Source of the DNA: Escallonia rubra
Taxonomy: Eukaryota; Streptophyta; Magnoliopsida; Escalloniales; Escalloniaceae
Direction: 5' to 3'
DNA: 64,000 nt
Assembly (NCBI GenBank): GCA_033065855.1
Contig: JAVXUO010002819.1
Coordinates: 124,001 to 188,000, forward strand
In this document: piece after piece, positions 33,265 through 44,345 of the stretch
Position numbering within the stretch: position 1 is the stretch's first letter
How the letters are laid out: every line of letters begins with the position of its first letter
Position numbers and translations under genes: made by a program
Notes under the pieces: model-generated
Seen by the model: only the letters and a program-made list of their open reading frames with translations
The model's database searches: none
Told to the model about the DNA's origin: nothing

Positions 33265-33927
33265 AAAGACGGTCGCCGGCGATGGCATTCTTAACGCACG
33301 TAAATGTTGTGGAATAATTTCCAAGCGTCTTGTATTACTTGTTGGCATTCCGGCACAGCTCAGAAGCCACTTGAAATTACTAGTATTATCTTTGTAGTCC
33401 ATCCATATTAACGAAGTTACGTGGTGTAAATCTTTCAAATTATCTTGTTTGTCACAAGGCAAAGTAGCTCAATATTATATTATCGTTGTGTTTTTATAGC
33501 GATAGTGTCAACTAGTTCAATTCATACATAAGTGGTAGCCTCACACTAGTTACGTCAAGATTTGATTGGTGCTAAAAACAATAGATAGCTCGTGGCCTCA
33601 TTCTCATGGACTACGCTTGAAATTTACTTCAGCTAATTAATAATAAGGTTTTGCAAGCTCTGAAGTAATTAGCCACCTGCTTGACGTTCGCATTTTCGTC
33701 GCTACGAAACTTGTTAGTGGACTTTTACTGAGGACATTAATATTAGAATTTTGGGTTGAAAAGACACCAATTAATGTCATTAGTTCTAGCAATTTTGAAC
33801 TAAATAAAGTTCCATGATTAAGCTTCTAATGTGAACTGTTTGATCATTTTTTACATTGGGCTACACAAAACACCAAGGTCCAAATCACAATGTGTGGTAT
33901 TATGATACAAAGGGGATGGAGAACAAA

Positions 33928-34150
33928 ACTACCTGGGTTGTAGGAATCTTCCTCTAACTCCGAATATAGTGACAATTAATAGTCGCTTAGATATTTCTAT
34001 TGGGTTTCCTGCTAAACTTTAAGCGACAATTCTTAATAACATTTTTTTAGCGTCACTGAATAAAAGTCACTAGAAACATTTAGCGATCATTAATTGTCGC
34101 TATACGAAAGATAAAAGGAAGATTCCTTTAAACAGAGTAGCAGCCAAAAT
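33928..34150. mobile_element. MITE family M1, copy a
   Basis: The body is an inverted repeat. The left arm has GTGACAATTAATAGTCGCTTA, and the right arm has TTTAGCGATCATTAATTGTCG, around a core with CGACAATTCTTAATAACA. The right terminus CAGAGTAGCAGCCAAAATTTC matches the termini of the other copies (34524, 46262, 47465, 58985, 59240, 59880). No coding capacity. Confidence 0.7.
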
Positions 34151-34523
34151 TTCTTCAGAGATGAAAGAGAATAAGTAGGTGAATGATTTACAGCTAAGTG
34201 CTCGAATATGATCAATCATTCGTGCAAAAGACGATTGCTTTATGAAAATTAATCAAAGCATCGTCAAAGCAACTTCTTAGACCTAATGGATGAAAATGAA
34301 CCTTTCACTTTCTTCCCTAAGTGCGTAGATGGAATCCGCGCGGCCAGCAAGATGCCTTTGTGCAATATTGTAGTAACTTAAGAATCACGTGTGCTTTGAT
34401 TGTACAGTTAGGAGTTTGGCAAATTTATGGTAAAAATACAGCTTTGTGAGAGTTCTTCTTTGATGTCCTTCGATCGTCTTTCACTTGGCGCGTATAGTTC
34501 TAACTAATTCACTTATGGAAGAA

Positions 34524-34753
34524 TTTTGGCTGCTATCCGGGTTGAATGAATCTTCTTCATACCTCTCATGTAGCGACAATTAATAGTTGTTAAATGTTTC
34601 TAATGACTTTTATTTAGTGACGCTAAAAAAATATTGTTAAAAGTTATCGCTAAAAGTGTTAATATAAAAGTTACTGAAAACATTTAGATACTATTAATTG
34701 TTACTATATAAGGGGTTGGAGGAAGATTTCTACAACTAGAGTAATAGTCAAAG
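34524..34753. mobile_element. MITE family M1, copy b
   Basis: The best-preserved copy. The left end TTTTGGCTGCTATCCGGGTTG is complementary to the right end (CAACTAGAGTAATAGTCAAAG) over about 20 bases. Internally TAGCGACAATTAATAGTTG is mirrored by ATACTATTAATTGTTACTA. It lies only about 370 bp from copy a. The target duplication is not clear. Confidence 0.7.
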
Positions 34754-36007
34754 TTTGTTCTTCACTTATTTACTTCAAATTCATATCTAGTTAACTCTAC
34801 CGACAAAGACATCTCCTAGTGTGGTTAAAGTGAAAAAAGATTTTGCTTTTTCATAGAGTTGCAATTAGGTTTCATTTTTTCAGTAGCACAAGGTGGGCAG
34901 GGATATGGGCTTGCATATGTGTGGTGTGCAACGCACTCATACACGCTCGTCGACTAGGGCCGAGACCGGGGCCGGTGTAAAGGAGCATAGGTGCTCTGAT
35001 TCTACGGACACCTTTTGATGATCTATAAACAGTGGATCAAGCTTCGCTTCGTTGCTTATAGAAGTTATCTCATTCTCATACTGAATTACCCTCCATTGGT
35101 CACAAATTTTTTTATCATTCTCTCTCACGTAATATTCAAATAGGAATCAATGCTCACCTATTTTATCTTGAAAGACAGATTCGCGGTAATCCATTACTAC
35201 ACATCACAGTGCTAAAAGGCTGATACGAGCTTAAGTACAAAACATTTTCGTCTGAATAAGACTATTCTCCATTTCCATCCTGCAAACACATTTTTTTAAT
35301 AATAAGGCCTTTTACTTTATTATTATGTGCAAAGCTAGAAAAGCACATAAAAATCACTTTGCTATTACAAATTTGTTTAGTCACGATACTTCTTCTCCGT
35401 ACCATGACAAGTGTCTCTTTGAGCCCAATTTAAACAAAGGCTTGGAATCCACTTATTGTCTTAAATGGGCTGGACAGACCCAGATATGGCCCGTCAAACT
35501 TGTTGTGTGCTGTTCATTTTGTAATGAGCCAGAACCATCTTCTTATTCAAGCCTTAAAACTGGTCATAACTCATAACTCTGTATCTTTTAGCTACCACCC
35601 TCGATGTGAATACTTTTCTATTCTTTGTACTAATTAAAGCAAATTAAAAATTCAAACCCTACTCCATGTCGATAAAATTGTACATTTCCGATGAGTACTA
35701 ACTTCTAGCAACGAAGAACGAAATGCTATTTCCGGCTCTTTATATGCTTTTTCGTACTCTATCCGCACTGAACTTTTAACAACAAACTATAATATACAAA
35801 GGCGATAAAATATGTTTAAGAAAAAAATTAGGTGAGGGCAGGTTAAAATAGAATAAAGTTTCAACGACATCATAATGGTCATCATTATCAATACGTTAGT
35901 GAGAAAGAGCCGGGCCAAGTGGGCAACATGAAAGTCACAATAGAAAACAACAAGGGTAGCTAAATAAGGGCTCAATTAGATCAAAGAAAAACAAAGACCC
36001 GCCCTTT
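34754..36007. other. Gene-poor intergenic region
   Basis: AT-rich sequence with no supported gene. The open frame at 35325-35576 has no recognisable motif. Confidence 0.5.
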
Positions 36008-36042
36008 AACTTAGTTTAGTACCTAGGGTACTAAACTAAGTT
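36008..36042. repeat. Perfect 16-bp palindrome with 3-base loop
   Basis: AACTTAGTTTAGTACC and its exact complement are separated by TAG. It could form a strong hairpin in either strand. No gene or terminator context is evident. Confidence 0.8.
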
Positions 36043-36432
36043 TAACTTAATGATTCCCGTGTACAAGATGTCAAGAATGTCTCAAGTGCAACACAAAGTC
36101 AAACTGACGATGTCATGTGTTGGTAACGCTGATGCTAATAATTGGAAGAGGGGAGTTAGACCAGAGATTGTGATAAACCACGTATAACCTTGCTCATAGA
36201 GACATTTACCTTTAACAATAATTTCTCGTATACCCCTCAACTTTGTATTTCTAAGTGACTAAATTTAATTCATTTCTTTCGTCAACTTTTTTGGACGAAA
36301 GACGTTAAACATATTCAAACTGAAAAAAGAATAGGAACAAGAATATATATAAAAAAAACAAAAACAAAAACCCTATCCTAACCCCTAACCAAACGGCCGC
36401 TGCATTTAGTCCTTTTCGGTAGTGGTGGTGAT

Positions 36433-36487
36433 CAGGGGCTGAACCATAAAAAAATTTCAGGGGGTGCAAAAATTCTATCGAATGCAC

Positions 36488-36547
<60 letters not shown>

Positions 36548-37400
36548 ATATAATATTATATAGAGATTTTTTTAAAAATCTCTATATAATCACTGAATTA
36601 AACGTAATTTAAGAACTTTATTAAATCTATATATAATCACTGAAATTAAACTATACCAATGTTTCGATACTCAAAATTTTAGAATTAAACTCTAGGTTTA
36701 TGATACTTTTAATGTACAAATATATTTGTATTGACATCTATATACATGCAAAATAACCCAAGTCTGTAGCATAAGCATCGACATACAAATATAAAATAAA
36801 TAATAACAATAAATTAACGATAATTTACCAAAACAGTGGGCCACTCCGTCAAGCACTCAAGTCTCAAGTAGACAACACTCAACAGACAAATTCACCACGG
36901 CTGGATGCAGCTCCACCACGAATTGGGATGAAGCAACATACAACAGAAAAATTTCCAGCAGCAAATCCCAGCAATCGTCCGTGCAGCAGCTCGCGGCAGC
37001 CGGCAGGGTGACTGGGTGAGGCACTCCGTCAAACAGATCTAGTGACTGGTCGTGTGGTCGGACGCCGAACAAAGACTCAGAGATCTGGTCGCCGGCGGAG
37101 TGCCGTTTCTTCTAGATTTGGTCGCTGGTCGGAGATCTACAAGGTGGGTTCAGACCATTCAGTCGCGTGGTGTCGCCGGCAATATGCCAGATCTAATCGC
37201 CGGTCGTTACGTCCACTGTCCACCGGTGAGAGAGAGAGAGAGAGCGCCGAGTTGTGGTCTCGGGGAACGGGGTATCGGGGATGGGGGAACAGCGTCTCGG
37301 GAATGGGGTGGTGCGATTCCCGAAAACCAAAAAAATATATATATTTCAAAAGTGAGGGGGTGCTTCAGCCCCCCCTTGCCACAACACAGGTCCGCCCCTG
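36433..37400. mobile_element. Non-autonomous hAT transposon (968 bp), nested
   Basis: A perfect 8-bp target duplication GTGGTGAT flanks it (36425-36432 and 37401-37408). Termini are CAGGGGCTGAACC (left) and, read inward, CAGGGGCGGACCT (right). A subterminal GGGGTGC motif is near both ends. It contains a (TA)n microsatellite and a GC-rich region of chance open frames. There is no transposase. Confidence 0.85.
36490..36545. repeat. (TA)n microsatellite
   Basis: An uninterrupted alternating AT tract of more than 50 bases inside the hAT element, followed by degenerate ATAATATAATATTATAT. Confidence 0.95.
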
Positions 37401-38369
37401 GTGGTGATCGGTGGTCAGTGGTGGCTGATTGCGGTATCGGTCATTGTGGTGTTTTTATGGCAGTGGTCAGCTGATTGTCTTTTGGGTAACGATTTGATTG
37501 TGGTCCTTCCATTGTTGATGGCGGCGGCTATCCCTAGTTTTAGGTGGAGTTCGATATGGTGGGAGACTGTTGGCGGTAGCATGAATTTGGTAGTGGGTGT
37601 TGCAGCAACAAAGTGAAAGTTGTGATTGGATGGTGGCAGTGGTTGGGTTTGTGTGGACTGGGGCCGTTTTTTTAGAGTTGGAGGGGAAAAGCTTAGGTAG
37701 ATAGGGACAGTCAGGGGTGATGATGGATTTGATAGTGGTGGTCAAGTATGGTGATGGGTTTGGTGGCGGGGTGAATCGTCGTAGTGGTAGTGATGGGTTT
37801 GGTGTGGTCACGCGTGGTGATGAATATGGTGGTGATTGTGGGCATAGTCACAATGGTGAAGGTTTTGGTGGGGGTCATCATGAATGGTAATGGATATTGC
37901 GGGGTAATGGTAACAGGTGGTGATAGGTTAGGACGGGTGGTTATAGTCAAATGTGGTGATAAGCTCCGTCAATATTGGTGATAGGGTTACATTTTATGAG
38001 TGATTTTCCTAAATTATCTCTGTCCTTTTGTCATTTTCATTATGTTTAACGCCTTGGGTCCAAAAAGTGGACAGAAGGTTATATAGAACACGGAATTTTA
38101 CCAAAGAGACTTCTTAGGCATAAAAGAAAGAAAAGAAATAAAGTGGGTTTAAAATGTAAACTTAAGGGGTACACAAGTATTACTCCTTAATATTACAAAG
38201 GATTTTGACCAATGCCAACTATAATCTCAGAGAGAGATCTTGCGCATAACTTCAAAGGAAAGTGTAAATCGACGGTATATAGGTTTTTCACACCTAATAT
38301 TTATTGCTACAAAATTACATCTTCTCATCCTTTTCTTGTTATACAGGGTACCAACTAACCTCGTAGCCA

Positions 38370-38925
38370 CATATTTTTTTGGAGTGACCGAAAATGTAAG
38401 GGAAGAAAGATAACTAGTGCACTAATCAACATAATAAAACTAAGTATAATAAAGACTTCGTATAGGCATCAAGACATTATTTCTACACGAAACATAAGAG
38501 AAATCTATATATTCTAGACTATAGGAAAAAGGAATAAAGAATTGACAAATAATACTATTTAACAAGCCCCCTCAAACTAAGGGTGGTAGAGAATAATTAA
38601 CTTGAGCTTGGAGGTTTAGTCCCAGAGTGATATTTTGATACTTCCTACGAAAAAAAAGTGAGATCCAAGTTGAGGTCGTGGTGTTGTAGATGTCATATTC
38701 GGTGCATAAGACTTGAGAACCAAGATGAGGTCCGACAACACAAGCAAAGGTGGTCGTAGAGCGAAGTACAGCGATACAAGGAAGTCACCGAGTGAAGCCC
38801 CGCGAACATGATAAAGAGTTCTCTGGCAAAGCTCAGTGACACAAGGACATGAGTTCTGGGGCGACAAGATCCAACGACACAAGGAAATGTGCTCCATTAA
38901 TATCGTGTTGATAGATGATACCAAG
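38370..38925 (-). mobile_element. Copia-like retrotransposon remnant, 3' end
   Basis: On the minus strand, CTCAAGTTAATTATTCTCTA leads into a polypurine-like TTAGTTTGAGGGGGCTTG (about 38564-38581), the usual junction with a copia 3' LTR. About 200 bp of LTR-like sequence follow toward 38370. Upstream (38930 to 38583, reading leftwards) is non-coding sequence that begins after a primer-site-like TGGTATCAT at about 38921. No polymerase genes remain. Confidence 0.5.
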
Positions 38926-40866
38926 GAACGTGGGTTTGCAGTCGACGTGGAGGTGTTACAAGGAATGCAATCCGAGTTAGATGCCAAGTATGCTCATGTG
39001 GGACAAAACAAGGATGGAGCAAGGGCAGAGACCAAAGATTTCCCAAACAGAGCCTGAGGATGACAGTACGGCGAGGGAGATGGCACGGGTGAATACACGA
39101 CGACAGTCATAGTTCGATGCTTAGGTCCAGAGTCAAGGTCCCGTATGCTTCTCTCTCAAGAATTCTAGAATGAGAAAGTGAATGTGAGTTCTGAAAAATA
39201 TGAAAAGTCTCCCAATGAATTCTCAAGGCCCCTATTTATAGAGGTTTAAATGATGATGTCATCAACCAACACATGGCGTTTCTCCGGAGTGACACTTCAT
39301 CGAGGGGTCCACAGGTGCCGGTGCTCCACGGAGTGTCCAATTGCATATTCACCTGGCCTACCCCGCACAGCATCGATCTGTCTGTCTGGAAAGACTGGCC
39401 CATTCAGCGATAATGTGGCCAGAGAGCCCCCTTGATCTAGCCACCAGTCCAAGGCTCTTGTAGAGTCTCACAAGGCGTTAAGAGATGCCGTCTACCTGGC
39501 GAAAGGGGAGTCTTCATACTGGATCACTTAGAGCGGGGGAGTCGTCTATCCCCGCGGGATGCTGCATACTCCGGGGAGTGGGTCGAAGCATGTTCTACGA
39601 CCAAGGCACGGTACGCAATGGTGTGGTGAATAGATAGACCAATACGGGGGCATGGTAATGTGATAGAGAGTCAAAGGGCACGACTGTACCAGCGGCGCGA
39701 CAGAGTTTGTACGGTGCTAGGGCACGATAGTGTGACAGAGAGTTGGGGGACGAGACCGTAATAGCGGTGCAGCGCATGGGCTCGGCGGAATGTGTGCAAT
39801 GCCGGGGCACGTGACATAGAAACGATGCACAGGCGCGACGGCGTTTGTCGTGGAAGTGAGCATCGTGTCGGGGACATGTGACTCGAGAACGTCGCATGGG
39901 CACAGTTACGGGTGTCGCAGATGTGACGCTCAAGCACAGGCGACGACGATCACGGAGTAGATGAAGGGGTGTGGCGGTCCAAATATGTGCAGTCGGCCAA
40001 TCGAGGCAGGCCGGTCGATGCAGTTGGCTAACCAGGGTCCAGGGGCGGACCACCCCCATGACCGGGGGGGGCATGGCACCCTTCATATTTTTGGAAATTT
40101 TCTTTTAACTTGTTAGAAAATGGATAAACACATTTAAAAATTTTAAATTGTTTACAAAAAAATCATTATATTGTAGTATTAATTTATTAGAATTTTATTT
40201 TGTTATATCTTTTATTCTTTGTGCCCTATCATAGTCTTTAATTTTGTCATTTTCTTGCTCTATCTTGATTCTTCTAAATCCCAAATTCTAAATCTCCACA
40301 TTAAAAAAAATAGAATAGATTAAGGTTCATTCTTTTTTTTTTTAAATTCTTATATTTGATTATCTTATACGTGACTAATGTACTCATATAGTTAATAATC
40401 ACATTAGTAATAGATTTATACAGTAAGAGTTAAGCTTTTTTCATACAAAATTAAAAATTTATTGTTGATTAACCTTAATAAGTAAAATAAATTACTATGC
40501 ATAATGAAAATGCATTGTTAGTAGTCAAATTGAGTAATCTATTTGTATTTAACGGATTCAGTAGTGATATTAATTATAATGTGTTTTAGATTATTCATGT
40601 TTTATGTGAACTTGAACCTTCTGAATTTTTTTATGTTAGTTATCAATTTTTTTATGATTTTTTGGCACCCCCGATTAAACTTTTTGGATCCACCCCTGCG
40701 GGGATCCTGCCAGACAGAATAGCGGAGGTTCAAGTGTGCATAGTCAGAGGATGTGATATAGCAACAATAGAAAAGGTAAGGAAGAAATATAATTGCATTA
40801 TCAAGCAGGATAAGATTGGGTACTACGAGAGAGCTTTGTTATATGCATGGAAGGCCTGCTCAGGAG
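38926..40866 (-). mobile_element. LTR relic, family L2 (minus orientation)
   Basis: On the minus strand it has a TATA box CCTCTATAAATAGGGGCC (about 39227-39244) and downstream text CATACTTGGCATCTAACTCG with a following GGATTGCATTCC block, closely matching 44264-44305 on the plus strand (CATACTTGGCATCTGACTCG). Homology extends upstream of the TATA (GGTGGCT, CAGTCTT, GATGCTG blocks in order). It ends near a TGGTATCA primer-site motif at about 38925. The LTR is split by the hAT-like element at 40040-40698. Most open frames in 38616-40086 are incidental. Confidence 0.55.
40040..40698. mobile_element. hAT-like non-autonomous element (659 bp)
   Basis: Termini are CAGGGGCGGACCACC (left) and, read inward, CAGGGGTGGATCCAAA (right), the same type as the element at 36433-37400. 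A GGCACCC motif lies near both ends. Flanking octamers CCAGGGTC and CGGGGATC agree at only five of eight positions, so the target duplication is eroded or the ends are slightly off. The interior is AT-rich with no transposase. Confidence 0.6.
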
Positions 40867-40875
40867 AATTATAGA

Positions 40876-41998
40876 GGGTAAATTACACTAAACACCCCTG
40901 AGGTTTTACGTAATTACACTCCACTACCGCTATCTTTAAAAATTACACTCAGCTCAAAAAGTAACTTTTTCTCTTACGGTGTTAATGGTGCAATGCAAAA
41001 AGACATGAATGCCCCTCAGACTGTTTTCTTGAAATTTTGGAGGGAAAACTTGTTTTTGGGAATTATTGGAGGGACTTCCCCTGTTTTTGCCTTCTTCTTC
41101 TTCTTCCCTCCCCCCGAGCCCCACGGCCGCAACAGCCCCCTGCCCCGCCGCCCTTCCTTCGACATCTTATGCCGGCACCCTGCAGCGCCCCTTCCCCCGT
41201 CGGCACCCTGCAGCGCCCCTTCCTTCGGCATCTTCTTCTCTACCCTTGTCCCCCGTGGTCACAACAGCCCCTTGCCCCGTCGCCCCTCTTGCTACAATAG
41301 CGTCGCGCCTCACTCTCCGCTGACAGCACCCCTCCCCTCGTCGGCGACGCCAACCCCCCTTCTTCATTCTTCTTCTCTCCCCTCGTCCTCCGCGGTCCCA
41401 ACAGCCCCTTGCCCCGTCCCCCCTCATGCTGCAACAATGCCACGCCTCACTCTCCGCTGACAGCGCCCCTCCCCCTGTTGGCGACCCTGACCCCCCTTCT
41501 TCCTTCTTCTTCTCTCACTTCGTCGCCCGCGGTCGCAATAGCCTCGTCGCCCCGTCACCCCTCCTGCCGCAACAGCGCCACGCCTCACTCTCCGCTGACA
41601 GCGCCCCTCCCCCGGTCGGTGACGCCGACCCCCCTTATTCCTTATTCTTCTCTCCCCTCGTCCCCCGCGGTCGCAACAGCCCCTTGCCCCGTCGCCCTTC
41701 CTGCAGCATATTAAACCAACGCCTCACTCTCCGCTGACAGCGCCCCTCCTTTTTTAATTGTTCTGACCAAAATGCCCTCCTTGTTTGAGTAAAGGACAAA
41801 GAGGTGGGGTATTTTGGGTATGAATATTGCATAAAGTGATGTGTCAGAAAATCTATTCTTGGAGTTGGGCCTGCCGTTAAATGTGTGTAGTTGTGTGTAA
41901 TGCGGGTACAAACCTCGGGGACGGAGTGTAATTTTTAAAGATAACGATAGTGGATTGTAATTACGTAAACGCTCAGGGGTGTTTAGTGTAATTTACCC
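40876..41998. mobile_element. Non-autonomous Mutator-like element (1123 bp)
   Basis: Terminal inverted repeats of about 75 bp begin GGGTAAATTACACTAAACAC at both ends. They are flanked by an exact 9-bp target duplication AATTATAGA (40867-40875 and 41999-42007), the Mutator hallmark. The interior is very GC- and C/T-rich, with a tandem minisatellite (41230-41760). Long open frames occur on both strands, but they are Pro/Ser/Ala or Arg/Gly low-complexity and follow the repeat period, so I do not call them genes. No transposase. Confidence 0.9.
41230..41760. repeat. Minisatellite inside the MULE, unit about 130-140 bp
   Basis: GCCTCACTCTCCGCTGACAG recurs at about 41307, 41443, 41581 and 41720. 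Each is followed by CGCCCCTCC-type text (CACCCCTCC in the first copy), and in the complete units by CCGACCCCCCTT-like text, CTTCTCTCCCCTCGTC and GTCGCAACAGCCCC. Units differ by point changes and small indels, so the array is not very recent. Confidence 0.8.
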
Positions 41999-42007
41999 AA
42001 TTATAGA

Positions 42008-43170
42008 ATAGGAAACAAGGAATTGACATGTTTGTACATTATGTCACACAGAGAATAGGAGCACGACGATGCTTGCTATCAATTATTAGAAGTGAAAACT
42101 GTCTTTAAAATTCCTTTTATATATATCGCTCTAGAATTTTAACCCACAAATATTTTATTTTTAATGTCAGTAGCATCACCCTCAGAGTTTCGAGTCACCC
42201 GGCAAACCAGAATGAGATACGTTATGTCCTCGCATTCTTATTCTAATAAATATATTCATTTTCCGTTGTTATGCTGTTCAAAGGAAATGGGTGGGTCCAA
42301 ATACACACCCACCTTATTGACTTCAATTTCTGATGCCCAAAGAACTCCCATACTTCCGTTTCAAACAAGGCTTGTAGCCTTCCATGAATGGATGTAGACA
42401 ATGATGAACCTAAAATTAATTTACACACAATATTTTATTTGTTCGCTCAAAACTCGGAGCCCTAGTTATGTGAGGGAGGATGAAGTTCCTTATTTCGTTT
42501 TTGGTGTGAAAATATCAATTTACGTTAGGGTAACGGAGTTGAGAAGAATCTATAAACCTACCTGAAGGTTGAATTCGCGACGAATTAAGTTTAAGTACTT
42601 TATTTGTATACTTATATCCAACCTTACTAAATCTATCTTTCCTTTTCTTTTCATCGATGAACTTGCTTTAACAATATTTTCTTTTTCAATTATATGCCAT
42701 AAGAACTAGAAAGTTGTGCACATGTATGCCTACAAAGGAGATTAAGAATTCCCTATCAGAAGTAACTGTACCTAAGAACTTGGAGATGAGAGCATAAATA
42801 GTATCTTTATGGACTACTGCAAAGTGAGCGAGTATAATAGTATCAAGTTGATAACTCATGGATAGCCAAGACGCATAATTGTGTACTTGTTTATGGAACA
42901 AATAGCATTACATTTTTGACATTGCTTTGACTTTGTGTATCCCGTAAGTGGATTATAAATTACTAAACAATACTACGTTAAACCTCCCCTTCTAGATACC
43001 AATTTTCTCTAAATTTTATTAAATACGAAAGTGGACACCATGGTTACTAGAAAGACAGGCAATGAAAGTCACATAAAAAAAATTAAATGGTAAAGAGGAA
43101 AAGAAGGGAGAAAAATCTTCCTTCATTCTACACAAATTAAAAAAAAAAATCTTAAATAAGTGCTTCAGAT
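42008..43170. other. Gene-poor region between transposon relics
   Basis: AT-rich sequence with no supported gene or bounded element. Confidence 0.5.
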
Positions 43171-44345
43171 GCAGTTCAATGTTATTAACCAGGGAAAGTA
43201 AGGTGGTGTTCCCAACCTATCTTGGCTACACCTATAAGCCCACTGGGGGTCCCAATTCTCATGACACGTCGGCATATTCAACGGTCAACTTTCAACGCTC
43301 ACAGGCCGGTCAAAGCGTCACATAATCAAGTCACGTGCATTTTTCCTTTGTGAAGCAACCTTGGTGTGCCTTCCCCCTTAAGGGGGTCGGCCACCTTGGG
43401 GGGTCCGGCCACCTTAAGGGGTCGGCCACCTACCTTGACGAGCTCTCCAACTCCCCTTCCACCAGATAGACGGCTCATCCGGGATGTTACCTTGACGCAC
43501 CCCGAGTGCTCCGGCACACGGACTCACCTACGGGATAGGCGAGCCCTCCGGGACATTATCTCCGCCAGGGTGTCTTCGTGACTGGCCTACGTGCTTCGGC
43601 ACCGGAGGCTTGCGTCGACACCCCTAGCGACTATGACCCCCGGGTCACTCAGGGACGGGAGCAGGTCCTTGGAGGGCATCGCGCCTAGTCCGCCTAGCAG
43701 TTGGCTACAGGGGCAACCCTCGCCGCTTTCAGGATCTCTGCGCGTCTCTTGACGCATCTTGTGGGATTCAGTAAGGGCTGGGACCGGTGGCTGGGGCAAC
43801 GGGCGTACTCTGATTATGCTACCGCGGTGTGGTCAGTCTTCTTAGACTGACGGAGAGATGCTGCAAGGGCAGGGCAGCACAAATTCGGGGGCCGGCAGTT
43901 CAACAGAGAATCGGTACTTTGGGACCCCCTGGTGACGTGTCACTCCTAGGGGACGACACGTGTCAGCTGATGCCACAGGCGCACTTTTGCCTATAAATAG
44001 TGGACTTTGAAACTCATTTGGGGACTCTCTCTCTTATTTGACACTTTCATTTTCTCTCTCTAAAAAGCCCATTATCTATAGAATTCTAGTGAGAGAAACA
44101 CACTTGGACTTTCGACATCAGACCCTTGACGCTGCACCCCTTACTTGGACCTTGACTTGGACTGTCAACTGCCGGCCCTGCTCGTCGTCGCGCTGCCAGC
44201 CCTCTCGACCTGTCTGGGGAGCCTTGCTTTCAGCCCTTACTCCATCCTTGTTGTCTCTCACTTTGCATACTTGGCATCTGACTCGGACTGCATTCTTTAT
44301 GGCACCTCCAAGACGACTGTGAACCAATTTTCCTTGGCATCAGGT
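43171..44345 (+). mobile_element. LTR relic, family L2 (plus orientation)
   Basis: A GC-rich U3-like region (43380-43950) is followed by a TATA box GCCTATAAATAGTGG (43989-44003), a CT-rich leader, and the block CATACTTGGCATCTGACTCG shared with the opposite-strand copy at 38926-40866. It ends near a TGGCATCAGG primer-site-like motif (about 44335), resembling the initiator-Met tRNA site. No internal genes follow, so it is a solo LTR or a broken element. The left end (TGTTATTAACC at about 43171) is a guess. Confidence 0.55.

Larger units (their letters stand above)
36219..38182. mobile_element. Candidate long-TIR Mutator-like element with nested hAT
   Basis: The ends read inward as TAATTTCTCGTATACCCCTC (left) and TAATACTTGTGTACCCCTTA (right). 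Similarity continues patchily for about 100 bp, including GGACGAAAGACGTTAAACAT on the left and its complement-like GGACCCAAGGCGTTAAACAT. Long inverted termini suggest a MULE. I could not find a convincing 9-bp target duplication, so the limits are tentative. The core (37401-37980) is a GGT-rich low-complexity tract that gives chance open frames on both strands. A hAT element is inserted at 36433. Confidence 0.45.

Noticed and set aside
37401-37980. Open frames of 65-114 codons in the GGT-rich tract
   Set aside because: Compositional artefact: frames are open on both strands and show Thr/Pro- or Val/Gly-only content.
38616-40086. Open frames of up to 163 codons over the L2 LTR relic
   Set aside because: They lie over LTR promoter and leader sequence, overlap each other on both strands, and contain no retrotransposon protein motif.
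40699-40866. Protein-like frame VQVCIVRGCD through ALLYAWKACSGEL
   Set aside because: It looks coding-like, but it is cut by transposons on both sides and I could not match it to a family; too little to call.
40993-41714. Open frames of 86-155 codons on both strands inside the MULE
   Set aside because: They follow the minisatellite period and encode low-complexity Pro/Ser/Ala or Arg/Gly text with no domain.
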